Below, piece by piece: positions 40,053-49,593 of a stretch of DNA of 64,000 bases (positions within the stretch are counted from its first letter, which is position 1; every line of letters begins with the position of its first letter). The notes beneath the pieces are model-generated. The model saw only the letters and a list, made by a program, of their open reading frames with translations. It made no database searches and was not told the DNA's origin. The translations under genes and the position numbers were made by a program. Source of the DNA: Desulfitobacterium metallireducens DSM 15288 (GTDB taxonomy: Bacteria; Bacillota; Desulfitobacteriia; Desulfitobacteriales; Desulfitobacteriaceae); NCBI RefSeq assembly GCF_000231405.2, contig NZ_CP007032.1, forward strand, positions 434,001-498,000. Direction: 5' to 3'.

Positions 40053-41828
40053 TTGTTGATACAACACTCTTGCTTAATTGAACATCTAAAAAGGTTAAAA
40101 GAATCATCTAAGGAAGCTGTTGAAAACGCTGATTATTTTAGTGCTTTTAATGAATATATGCACGTTAAGCGGCCAGTTGAAGATGAATTACTAGAATTGA
40201 TCCAAAGAACTAGTCAATCAGATAAACCGCAACTAATATTAGTCTGTGGTGGGGTGGGTGACGGTAAGTCGCATTTAATTGCATATTTGAAAAATACTTA
40301 TCCTGACTTATTTGATAAATTTGATATTCATAATGATGCTACAGAAAGTTTCGAACCAAACAAGACTTCACTTGATACTTTGAATGAATTTTTAGATGAC
40401 TTTTCAGATGAAAGAATTAGTATTGAAGGCAATAATTCTAAGTTAATTGTAGCAATAAATCTCGGGTCCTTGAACAATTTTATTGACTCGGAATATCAAG
40501 GCCATTTTAAGAAATTGAAAGACTATGTTCTCCAAAAAAATATATTAGAACCTAAAATTATTAAAAGTGAAAGTAAAGAATTTAGCTTTTTTCATTCTAT
40601 CAATTTTAGTGACTATAATATTTTTAGTTTAACTGATACGGGAGTCAGATCGGCGTATCTTAAGGGCTTGTTCGAAAGAATTACAAATGTAGATGAAAAA
40701 AACTATATTTATACCATATATAAGCATAATTGCATCGCATGTTCTTACGAAGGCCGTTGTCCCGTTAAAGTAAATTATGAACTTTTGTCACAATATTCAA
40801 TGCAAATCCAATTAATCGAAGTTATTGTAGAAGCAATTCTAAAGTATAAATTGATCATTTCTACTCGCTCGTTCTTAAACTTTATCTATGAAATTTTAGT
40901 ACCTAGTGACTTAGATGTTCTTGTAAAATCTGAGATCGAATCAAGTCTTAACCAAATCGAGCTAATAAAATATCTTAATAGTTTAATGCCAAACCTGATT
41001 TATGACCGTAAAGATCGATCGGATTTTTCGCGAGTTTTAGCAACTTTGGATCCCCTGGGTGTAAGAACTTCGGATTTGGACGATTTGCTGATTACTCTTA
41101 ATACTACACGAGGGTTTGCGAAGCTATTTGCTGAACATGTTGATATTACAGGCTTGACTTGGTTGGAAGATGAGTTTCAAAAAGAAAAATTTTTGGCAGT
41201 GACAACTCCATCGGAATTTAAAAAAATTCTTATAAAAACGTTTGTAAGATTATTTAGATTTAAGCCAAAGAGTAATGTTCTATGTTTGGAAGATCCAGTA
41301 TACAGACGGTTTTTGAAAGATCTGTATTTCTGGAATGCAGGAGATATGCAGGGAATTAAGACGGTATTCACTAATGTTAAAGAATCTGTATTTAAATGGA
41401 ATGGGGAAGGACAGAATCGTGGGATTAACTTATTGATTGGTAAGAATCAAATCAAATATAAAGTTAGTCAGTTTCTTGAATTATCACCATGTTTGGATGG
41501 GCTGCCCTGTACAGCATCAGGGAAACTTGACAAATTTCTTCCTTTTATTACGTTGCTCTTTAAGAATAGGAAAAAGGGAACTCTACCGCTTGAGATTTCT
41601 ATCGATTACTCACTCTATTATTTATTAGATCAAGTACGGAACGGGTATAGGCCTAATAAGAAAGATAAACAAGATTTCATTAGTTTCATGGAATTTATGA
41701 ATAAAGTTGTACTATTGGGCGAACAAGACAAAGAACTGAAGTTTGAGCAGAAATTCGGAGGAGATATACTTAAATTCAAACTGTCGTATGACGAGGATTT
41801 TGAGGAATATAAGTTTGTGAGGGTTTGA
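40053..41828 (+). CDS. dptF: Phosphorothioation-dependent restriction protein DptF (DndF)
   Basis: 591 residues, a predicted P-loop ATPase: Walker A CGGVGDGKSHLIAYL (about 65-79). The order and sizes (about 590, 470 and 1,720 residues) match dptF-dptG-dptH, the restriction part of Dnd systems. A Cys cluster, CIACSYEGRCP (about 228-238), may bind zinc. It acts with DptG and DptH to damage DNA lacking phosphorothioates. The TTG start at 40053 follows GGGGGG; TTG 40056 is equally possible. One base separates it from dptG. Confidence 0.85.
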   Translation: MLIQHSCLIEHLKRLKESSKEAVENADYFSAFNEYMHVKRPVEDELLELIQRTSQSDKPQLILVCGGVGDGKSHLIAYLKNTYPDLFDKFDIHNDATESFEPNKTSLDTLNEFLDDFSDERISIEGNNSKLIVAINLGSLNNFIDSEYQGHFKKLKDYVLQKNILEPKIIKSESKEFSFFHSINFSDYNIFSLTDTGVRSAYLKGLFERITNVDEKNYIYTIYKHNCIACSYEGRCPVKVNYELLSQYSMQIQLIEVIVEAILKYKLIISTRSFLNFIYEILVPSDLDVLVKSEIESSLNQIELIKYLNSLMPNLIYDRKDRSDFSRVLATLDPLGVRTSDLDDLLITLNTTRGFAKLFAEHVDITGLTWLEDEFQKEKFLAVTTPSEFKKILIKTFVRLFRFKPKSNVLCLEDPVYRRFLKDLYFWNAGDMQGIKTVFTNVKESVFKWNGEGQNRGINLLIGKNQIKYKVSQFLELSPCLDGLPCTASGKLDKFLPFITLLFKNRKKGTLPLEISIDYSLYYLLDQVRNGYRPNKKDKQDFISFMEFMNKVVLLGEQDKELKFEQKFGGDILKFKLSYDEDFEEYKFVRV

Positions 41829-41829
41829 C

Positions 41830-43236
41830 ATGAATATTCGTTTGGACTTTGATGGAATTAAGCGAGATTTTAAGTTTAACAATCAAATAGAGGTGGGTGA
41901 ATTTGGTTTAAGACATAATACTGGGGAGAAAATTAAAATTCTTCCTTACAAAACAAAGGTACCTTCTGTCGATGACTTAACTCAGTTTTCTGGGATTTCG
42001 GGGGCCTTTTCGAGATTGTTACTTGATCTAAAGGGAATAAACGATTTTAATGTAAAACAGATCGCCGACAAGATTTTCTTGAAAGTTTATTTTGATCAAG
42101 AAGCGGATAAAAGTTGGTTTCTAGATATTTTAGAAGAATTATTTTTATATCGCTCTGAAGTAGAGATTTTTCACCCATTACTCTTTAATTACTTGCCACT
42201 CAGAAGCATTCATCAAAGCCAGATCGCAAAGTTTTTATATGATGTACTAGTTGACCCTAAGACAAAAGATAAGGTGAAAGCTGCCTATAGCGGTGAACCG
42301 GAAAATGTATTAATGAAACTCATGCTGGATAGTTTGCCAAATTTAGAATCCATGGAGAACACTGAAGTTCAGTATGTCTCGTTTCTTCCCTATATTTCGA
42401 ACTTGTTTAATGAAGATTTACTGTTTATGATTTCTGACAACTCATTTTTTGTTAGAGATTTTGAGAAATTGCTAGATTATTATTATTTTTTCTATGTTTC
42501 ACAGTTAGCACTGAGATTTGATAAGATGTTTGAAGTCGAGGTACCTGAGCCTGTGCCCATTTACTTTAATCTTGATTGGGAGAAGACTTCTAAAATTAGG
42601 ACTAGTTATATCGGAGGTTGGGTTTACTTAAAACCCAAGATCTATTCCCTGTTTTCACATACGATCACTTTGGAATTTTTGAATCATGTTTTTGGATCTG
42701 AAAAGAGCTTGACTTATGCTAGTATATATGAAGTCATACATACAATGAGTGATTCAGAAAGAGATAATTTCGAACAGGATGTTAAGTGTTTGTTGGACCT
42801 TTATAAAGCACAAGTTCAAGATGTTAATTGGAAGGACTTCTCAGTCTCGAGAAAATATGATGAACCAATATTGAGTGAAATTTTTAACCTTCAGCGGGCA
42901 ATTGAGTTCCAATTTACGGCCAGTGGTAGAAAAGGGGTTCCATTAAAATATGCCGACTGGTTTGAAAAATACGCGGAGGCTCATTTCCTAAAAAAACGGG
43001 GTCCGCTAGGCTATACACTAAATATAACTCAGGACTTCTTGATTTTTTTTATCCGATTGAGTATTAAGGATCAACCTAAAATCAAACTAAAGCAACTTTA
43101 TGAAGAGTTTGAAAAGCGAGGCTTATTTCTTGATCGTGACTCGAAGGAACATATTATTAAACTATTAGAAAAATTAAATTTATTGGAGAAAAAGAGTGAT
43201 AGTGGGGATGCACAATATGTTAAGTCCATTTTATAA
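41830..43236 (+). CDS. dptG: Phosphorothioation-dependent restriction protein DptG (DndG)
   Basis: 468 residues, soluble and mostly helical, with no motif of its own that I recognise. The assignment rests on size and on lying between dptF and dptH. The C-terminal part reads like a winged-helix region (LKQLYEEFEKRGLFLDRDSK). The ATG is one base after the dptF stop; the end overlaps dptH by 41 bp, so the three genes are co-translated. Confidence 0.8.
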   Translation: MNIRLDFDGIKRDFKFNNQIEVGEFGLRHNTGEKIKILPYKTKVPSVDDLTQFSGISGAFSRLLLDLKGINDFNVKQIADKIFLKVYFDQEADKSWFLDILEELFLYRSEVEIFHPLLFNYLPLRSIHQSQIAKFLYDVLVDPKTKDKVKAAYSGEPENVLMKLMLDSLPNLESMENTEVQYVSFLPYISNLFNEDLLFMISDNSFFVRDFEKLLDYYYFFYVSQLALRFDKMFEVEVPEPVPIYFNLDWEKTSKIRTSYIGGWVYLKPKIYSLFSHTITLEFLNHVFGSEKSLTYASIYEVIHTMSDSERDNFEQDVKCLLDLYKAQVQDVNWKDFSVSRKYDEPILSEIFNLQRAIEFQFTASGRKGVPLKYADWFEKYAEAHFLKKRGPLGYTLNITQDFLIFFIRLSIKDQPKIKLKQLYEEFEKRGLFLDRDSKEHIIKLLEKLNLLEKKSDSGDAQYVKSIL

Positions 43237-46200
43237 TTTTTTAGCGACAAGGGTTTTAAGATTCTTACAAACAACGGAAATAAAACCTGGAGATAAGTTT
43301 CATATTCAATTTGAAAAAAAAGAGCAAGTTACTAGTTTGTACAACGCATTAGCAACAACTCCAAGCGTACAAGCGTTTATATATAAAACGAAATCAAATG
43401 AAAACTATCAAACATTTTGCATTAAAACGAATCAAGTGACTGTCATTATAGCGGCTACAAATGAAGAAATTACTCCTGACTTTCTAACTCATTTGAGAAA
43501 TAAAGTTGGAACCTCCCAAGAAGATTTTGAGAATACAGCCATCATCTTCATTCATGACACTAGTTTAGATAGCCTTATTAAAGGCTCCGTAGGATTTCAC
43601 CAAGAGGGGATGCCTTTTCATGTAAAATCAATTACCAAAGATTTGAAAAAACAAATTAAGGAATCGAAGCTGTCTCTGGGCGATAGAGAAATACTATATT
43701 TAAACATAAAAAAGAAAGATCTAACAGACTTTGAAGATTCGACTTCAATTTTCGAGTATGAAGAAATATTAAGTGCTATTTATAGCCAGCACATCGATCC
43801 ACTACATTACAGAGATTTTGGTCTTTTCCGCGATAGCCAGTTACCCTTAGAAAATGATCAGAATCAGATTCGACGTCGGTTAGAAGAAAACTTCGAGTTA
43901 TACAATAAAGTTGATAAAGTGCATAAGTACGGTAACCCTGACCAGGATTTAGAAAAATACTTCGACGAAAAAGGAATTAGCAAGTTAAAAGAACAGACTT
44001 GGACAGGAGTAGAATATAAAGTAGTCAAGTTTTCGGCGGATAATCGAAAAGCTGTGAAACCCATTGCCTATATAGAAAGCTCGATCTATGAAACCTCTCA
44101 AGGGGTGGTGTATTGGGAAAGGCCTGACGGTACGAGCACTACAAAATCGAGAATTCGACATATCATGGTATTTAATAATAAGTACGCTGAAGAAATTAAT
44201 CTAACTTTTAGCTTTGACGGTTTTCTGAAGGCAGAGTTCTTGAAGGTGGAACAACATTCTAATGCGTCAGGTACTATTTCTGGAAAGAAGATTAAGCTGA
44301 AAATTAAACCGATAAAAGGGCAAACTGATTTTAGTAAAGTTACATATAAAGATGAGTATGCGAAATTTGAATTCAGAGTGTGTATAGTAGCTGTGCAAAA
44401 GGAAATTTTTGACGCGATAAAAGGAAACTATACCATTATAAGAAAGCCTAGCTTAGAGGTCATTGCCGTTAACTCTGAAGAGGATCTCGTAATCAACCCT
44501 AGTGGCGATAACCAAATATTTGAAGAGATTGTGGTGGAAGGTCAAATAGTCGAACTTGAAAATCTAGAAGAGCAATTGATTCTAAAGATGAATGTTGCTC
44601 CTAATGATGAGGACATTTCATTAACGAAGTTTAGTTTGAAAGTGGATAATTCTCTTATTCCCTTGGGGTTTAGAGAAGGCGTTGAAAAACCTAAAATAAT
44701 TACTGGAGCTAATGTTCGGAAATTGAAGTTTGAATTAAAAGAAAGTTTTCAGTTAAGGGGAGAAAATAAGCTGATTCAAGGAACTACTGAGTATTTCACT
44801 CGTGAAGAATTCAGGAGGGATTTGGAAAAAGAACGGACGATCATCGAGAGTGGTGCAGAATTTTTCAAGGATTCTCACTCAGGATTGGAGCCTATTATTC
44901 TAGAAATTGACCCAAGAATTAAGTTGAAGTACAACGCTTTGATCAAATACTATCAAATTAATAAACTTTTACCTAGCTTAGCCTACTTGGATAAGGAGTT
45001 AAGCCAACTTTGCTTGGAGTATGTTAATACCTATTACGACCTGCTTTGTGACTTGAAAAATGGCTCATCGTTATCTCAACAAGAGAAGAACTTGATTAAA
45101 ATAGGTACAATTGAGAATATTGATGGAGACCAAGAAATTCTCTTCACGCCTCTTCACCCGATTAATGTCGCTTATCATCTTCTTTTAAACCAAAAGGTTC
45201 AAAGTGAAAGATTGACGGAAGACCTTATGAAACGTCTGAATTCCCTGCATCTTATACCTTATATTTATCATGATGACGGTAGTCTGTACAAACCCGTAGA
45301 GCAAAGCCATTCACCAGAGTGGGCATATTATGCCAATAACAAAATGCAGCGCTACAAAGGATCAAGGGATTTTGTAGCGAAGTTAGTGTCGGAAAAGATT
45401 GAAGAGTTTGTCGATCATTTTTCATATCTCTTTGAATTGGCTAAAAATGCTCCGATTAAAATTAACCTAATTAATCTAGGGGATTGTAAAGAGGTCTTGC
45501 AGGGGATATTCGGATATTATCGTAAAAAGATTTATAAATCAAAACGACTGGAGGAGTTATTGCCTATTGAATTACGGATCTACAGCAAGGTAAATATTAG
45601 CAATTCCTTCGAGGAATTCTCATTCTATGACGACCCCCATCTGATTAGGGAAACTTTCGGAGTAAATGTAGAGTTATCTGATTCTGATGACTTTGATGAG
45701 GTCGATCTACTTAGTATATTTCGTGAGAAGGTCCACTTTTACACAAATAATAGTGAGCAATCTCAATTTGAGTATTGCCATATTTGTTTTTATGAGATGG
45801 ATCGGTTTATCGAAGTTACCAACAGTAAAATGGCGGATATTGCAACGGGTATTTCCAATGACGGATTGATCTCAGGGACGCCAACAGTGTACGTTGGTAA
45901 TGCCTATAAAACAGGATTCGGGACTAAGTATATAAATACTGAAAGTAATTTGCTGATCGATCTTGCGGTTCAGATGAATGCGCTTGCGAGAGTGGCTAGA
46001 TCCCTTGATCTCTATAATGATGAGGAGTGTATCGTTACAGCGATAGCTGAAGAGAATAAAAGTTTTTTAGATGGTGTTTATGATTCTTCGCATTGGGTAA
46101 CGTTTATAGAGCCACATGTTAGTTTGGACTTCTTTAAGAATGAACTGATTGGAAAGGACTTGCTTATCATTCACTATAGTGATCAATATACATCATCGAG

Positions 46201-48370
46201 CGGTTATGACGCAATTACTGTGACGAGAAAATCAAAACAGTATCAACAGATTATTGAAGGTTTTCTACTAGAGAAATCAATAAGCAATTCAAAGCAATCT
46301 TTGTTTGATATTATTAATTTTTTCAATGCTGTCAATGGTGATTGGCTGCTACGGCTTATTTCCAATATGAGCCAATTCCCGAGAGAGAAAATTAGTATCT
46401 TGTCTGCAATAAAGGTTTCCCTTGCCTACTTAGATCACCCGGAGATTATTTGGGTACCAATCTCTTTGGAGGAAATTTTGAGGGTTTCCGGTGGAGCAGG
46501 TCTAAAACAAAAAGATGGGCTTTTCTCTGCGAAAAACTTAGGAGAGGAAGGTCAATTTAGCGATGATTTATTGCTGGTTGGCATAGAAGCAGTCAATGAA
46601 ACGATTAAAGTCCACTACTATCCGATCGAAGTAAAAATTGGCGATAATCCTTCCGGAGTGATTGAGAAGGCTATTGAGCAAGCGAGAAAAACCAGAAAGT
46701 TGATACAAGATCATTTGACCAGGGATAATGAAAATGTAGACTTTACTAATACAGTCTATCGAAATTTTATTATGCAAATGGTTTTATTAAGTGCTGAAAA
46801 AATGCAATTATACCAGGTCTGGCCTGAACGAAATTGGAATAGGCTAACTGACGTTTTAAGAGAAAAACTTTTGAACGATCATTATGAAATTAGTACTACG
46901 CTCGATAAATATATTGGGCTAGGAGCTGTTATATCCTTTAAGAAGAATGTATATTTCAAAAGAACGTTCAAACAGAACGATATACTAATATTAGAACTAA
47001 CAGAACAAGATGGGTATAATATGTTAACCCAAAATATTGAAGACCTCAAACAGAAGGTCGCCAAGGGTGAGAGCGATTTAGATCAAGATCTATTACTCTC
47101 GAAGAACTATATCCAACCTTCATCAAAATTTGAGTATGCTAACCAAGATCAAATAAAAAAGCTGAGCTCGCATCCTAAAATTGCAGAAGTTAAGATCAAT
47201 AACTTTGAAACTCAAGGTACAATAGATCAGCCCATGGAAATACTATTTGGGCATTTAAAAGACAAAAAACCTGTGTATTGGTATCCAACATCGACGAATA
47301 AAGTGATGCACACCAACACGGGAATCATCGGGACAATGGGTACTGGAAAAACACAATTCACCAAAAGCTTAATTATGCAGCTCAATGGAAACTCAATGAC
47401 AAATGTAAACAAAACCCCAATCGGCATCTTAATCTTTGATTATAAAGGAGATTATGTAAAAGAGGAATTTACAAAAGTAACGGGGGCTAAGGTATATAAA
47501 CCTTATCATCTTCCATATAATCCATTGGCACTGTGTATGACGGATGCCATGAATCCGTTACTTCCACTTCATACTGCTAATAGCATTAAAGAGACGATTT
47601 CGACTGCTTTCGGCCTTGGTGTTAAACAGGAAACACTACTACGGGAAGTTATTATGGAAGCTTATGAGGCAAAGGGAATTCGCAAAGCGGATCCTAGCAC
47701 ATGGAATCTTCCGGCACCAACATTGAGCAATGTCTACAAGGTTTATGCGAATAGGGAGGATATTAAAGAAGATAGTCTTTATGCTGCACTCACTAATCTT
47801 TTTGAATTCGAAATATTTGAGCCTGACTCTAGAAATACCAAACCCCTCTTTGACATTATTGAAGGAATAACTGTAATAAATCTTTCTGGATATGATGAAG
47901 GTATTCAGAATTTAGTTGTTGCAATTACTCTGGATGTTTTTTATAACCAAATGCAAATACAAGGACATAGTATAATTAATGGTAACTATAGAGAAATCAC
48001 ACGGATGATCTTAGTCGATGAAGCTGATAATTTTTTAACCAAAGATTTTAAGTCTTTAAAGAAGATCCTTAAGGAAGGTCGCGAATTTGGGGTAGGTACA
48101 ATTTTATCGACCCAATTATTAAGCCACTTTTCGACAGCCGGAAATGATTATGCAAATTATATCTTAACGTGGATCGTTCACAATACATCAGATATTTACT
48201 CTAAGGATGTGAAATATATCTTCAATACACAATCTAAGAATGAAGAAGAAAACATATTAACAAAGATAAAGAGTTTGGAGAAACATTATAGTATTCTTAA
48301 ACAGGGGGGTAATTCTGAACCTATTTTGATGAGAGATATGGCATTTTGGGAACTAGTAAAAGAACTGTAG
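43196..48370 (+). CDS. dptH: Phosphorothioation-dependent restriction ATPase DptH (DndH)
   Basis: 1,724 residues. The C-terminal third is a HerA/FtsK-type ATPase: Walker A GIIGTMGTGKTQFTKSLI (about 1375-1392) and Walker B ILVDEADNFL (about 1605-1614), then STQLLSHFS as sensor. The long N-terminal part has a nuclease-like feature, YPIEVKIGDNPSG (about 1141-1153), similar to PD-(D/E)xK strands (ExK). Family knowledge: the DndFGH complex senses missing phosphorothioates and damages DNA. GTG 43196 has GGAG 7 bp upstream; ATG 43208 is an alternative start. Confidence 0.87.
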   Translation: MIVGMHNMLSPFYNFLATRVLRFLQTTEIKPGDKFHIQFEKKEQVTSLYNALATTPSVQAFIYKTKSNENYQTFCIKTNQVTVIIAATNEEITPDFLTHLRNKVGTSQEDFENTAIIFIHDTSLDSLIKGSVGFHQEGMPFHVKSITKDLKKQIKESKLSLGDREILYLNIKKKDLTDFEDSTSIFEYEEILSAIYSQHIDPLHYRDFGLFRDSQLPLENDQNQIRRRLEENFELYNKVDKVHKYGNPDQDLEKYFDEKGISKLKEQTWTGVEYKVVKFSADNRKAVKPIAYIESSIYETSQGVVYWERPDGTSTTKSRIRHIMVFNNKYAEEINLTFSFDGFLKAEFLKVEQHSNASGTISGKKIKLKIKPIKGQTDFSKVTYKDEYAKFEFRVCIVAVQKEIFDAIKGNYTIIRKPSLEVIAVNSEEDLVINPSGDNQIFEEIVVEGQIVELENLEEQLILKMNVAPNDEDISLTKFSLKVDNSLIPLGFREGVEKPKIITGANVRKLKFELKESFQLRGENKLIQGTTEYFTREEFRRDLEKERTIIESGAEFFKDSHSGLEPIILEIDPRIKLKYNALIKYYQINKLLPSLAYLDKELSQLCLEYVNTYYDLLCDLKNGSSLSQQEKNLIKIGTIENIDGDQEILFTPLHPINVAYHLLLNQKVQSERLTEDLMKRLNSLHLIPYIYHDDGSLYKPVEQSHSPEWAYYANNKMQRYKGSRDFVAKLVSEKIEEFVDHFSYLFELAKNAPIKINLINLGDCKEVLQGIFGYYRKKIYKSKRLEELLPIELRIYSKVNISNSFEEFSFYDDPHLIRETFGVNVELSDSDDFDEVDLLSIFREKVHFYTNNSEQSQFEYCHICFYEMDRFIEVTNSKMADIATGISNDGLISGTPTVYVGNAYKTGFGTKYINTESNLLIDLAVQMNALARVARSLDLYNDEECIVTAIAEENKSFLDGVYDSSHWVTFIEPHVSLDFFKNELIGKDLLIIHYSDQYTSSSGYDAITVTRKSKQYQQIIEGFLLEKSISNSKQSLFDIINFFNAVNGDWLLRLISNMSQFPREKISILSAIKVSLAYLDHPEIIWVPISLEEILRVSGGAGLKQKDGLFSAKNLGEEGQFSDDLLLVGIEAVNETIKVHYYPIEVKIGDNPSGVIEKAIEQARKTRKLIQDHLTRDNENVDFTNTVYRNFIMQMVLLSAEKMQLYQVWPERNWNRLTDVLREKLLNDHYEISTTLDKYIGLGAVISFKKNVYFKRTFKQNDILILELTEQDGYNMLTQNIEDLKQKVAKGESDLDQDLLLSKNYIQPSSKFEYANQDQIKKLSSHPKIAEVKINNFETQGTIDQPMEILFGHLKDKKPVYWYPTSTNKVMHTNTGIIGTMGTGKTQFTKSLIMQLNGNSMTNVNKTPIGILIFDYKGDYVKEEFTKVTGAKVYKPYHLPYNPLALCMTDAMNPLLPLHTANSIKETISTAFGLGVKQETLLREVIMEAYEAKGIRKADPSTWNLPAPTLSNVYKVYANREDIKEDSLYAALTNLFEFEIFEPDSRNTKPLFDIIEGITVINLSGYDEGIQNLVVAITLDVFYNQMQIQGHSIINGNYREITRMILVDEADNFLTKDFKSLKKILKEGREFGVGTILSTQLLSHFSTAGNDYANYILTWIVHNTSDIYSKDVKYIFNTQSKNEEENILTKIKSLEKHYSILKQGGNSEPILMRDMAFWELVKEL

Positions 48371-48491
48371 TGTGAAGCAAACACAATAGGAAAGGAATAC
48401 TTTGAAGTCACTTATGACAGATGTGTTAGTCATGTAATTAACGGGGATATGAATGAGAATGATTTTGCTAGGAAAAGTAGGTGAGTACTAA

Positions 48492-49311
48492 ATGGAAAAT
48501 TATACTCTCAAATTTCCTGAGCAAATTATTAAAGAATGTGGAAGACCAATGACAACCTCTGAAATTTGGCAGTATGGTGTCGAACGTGGTTATGAAAAGA
48601 CTGGGGGCTTTGTTGGAAAGTCTCCTTGGGTAAGTATTGGAAGAAAGCTCATAATTGATATCAAAGATAATCCTAAAAGTAAATTTACGGTCAATGAGCA
48701 AGTTCGGCCCAAAGAGTTTTCACTTAAAATTATAGTTGCTTCAAATCTTCAACCAATAAAAAATAAGGCCAAAAATGAACTGGAAAAGTTCGACGAAAAA
48801 GACTTTCATAGACATATAACGTATTTTTCCTATACATACCTAAGTAGGGTTTATACTAGAACCATTAATCATCTGAGCTCTGGGAAAAAAGACCGTTTCA
48901 GAGAATGGATACATCCAGACCTTGTCGGCGTATCTTTTCCTATTGGATTATGGGACAAAGAATTAATTGAGTTATCAAATGAAAACTAACCTTTAAAGCT
49001 TTACTCTTTTGAATTAAAAAGGAAACTTACTTCATCAAACCTCAGAGAATATTTCTTCCAAGCCGTTTCCAATTCATTATGGGCTTAAGAAGGGTATTTG
49101 CGACTGCTTTTTTAGAAAAAGATGATGATTTACTCCAAGAACTGAAACGGTTATCAAACTCTTTTGGAATTGGTATTATTAGATTTGACATTACTAATCT
49201 TGATGATTCTGAATCATTATTCCTGCAAAACAAAAAGAAACATTGGACTGGGAAACTATCAATAAGTTGTGTAATGTAAATCCAGATTTTAAAGAATTTA
49301 TAAAAGTGTAA
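48492..49311 (+). pseudogene. Broken HARE-HTH (COG2958-like) gene
   Basis: The N-terminal part encodes a winged helix: MTTSEIWQYGVERGYEKT, then GKSPWVSIGRKLIIDI, the HARE-HTH domain. A TAA at 48987-48989 is in frame with the continuation LKLYSFELKRKLTSSNL. A second TAA at 49084-49086 is followed by two frame changes, after which FLEKDDDLLQELKRLSNSFG and finally LDWETINKLCNVNPDFKEFI complete the family's C-terminus at TAA 49309-49311. At least two stops and two frameshifts: a decayed gene about 270 codons long. Members are restriction-associated DNA-binding proteins. Confidence 0.78.
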
Positions 49312-49593
49312 AAGAGTGTTAACTGCTTACAAGCGCAGAACCTGAAATAAGACAAACATACAAATCATCATTTGCAATTTTGTGAGAATAATTCTGGTTT
49401 TATGCTAAGAACCCCGTGAACAGATTTATGATTCAATTTAGTTTATTAGGGTGCGTAAATATTACGAGTCTAAACCATAGTCAGTAAAGATAAAGGCGAG
49501 ATAATACGGCAAATATTTTTGAAACCATATAATATAATATGTAAAAAACATCAGAAGTCAAAAAAGTGACGATTAATGAGGTGTGCACTAACT

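Noticed and set aside
48373-48483. Reading frame after dptH ending DFARKSR
   Set aside because: No start codon and no family resemblance strong enough to call a gene fragment.
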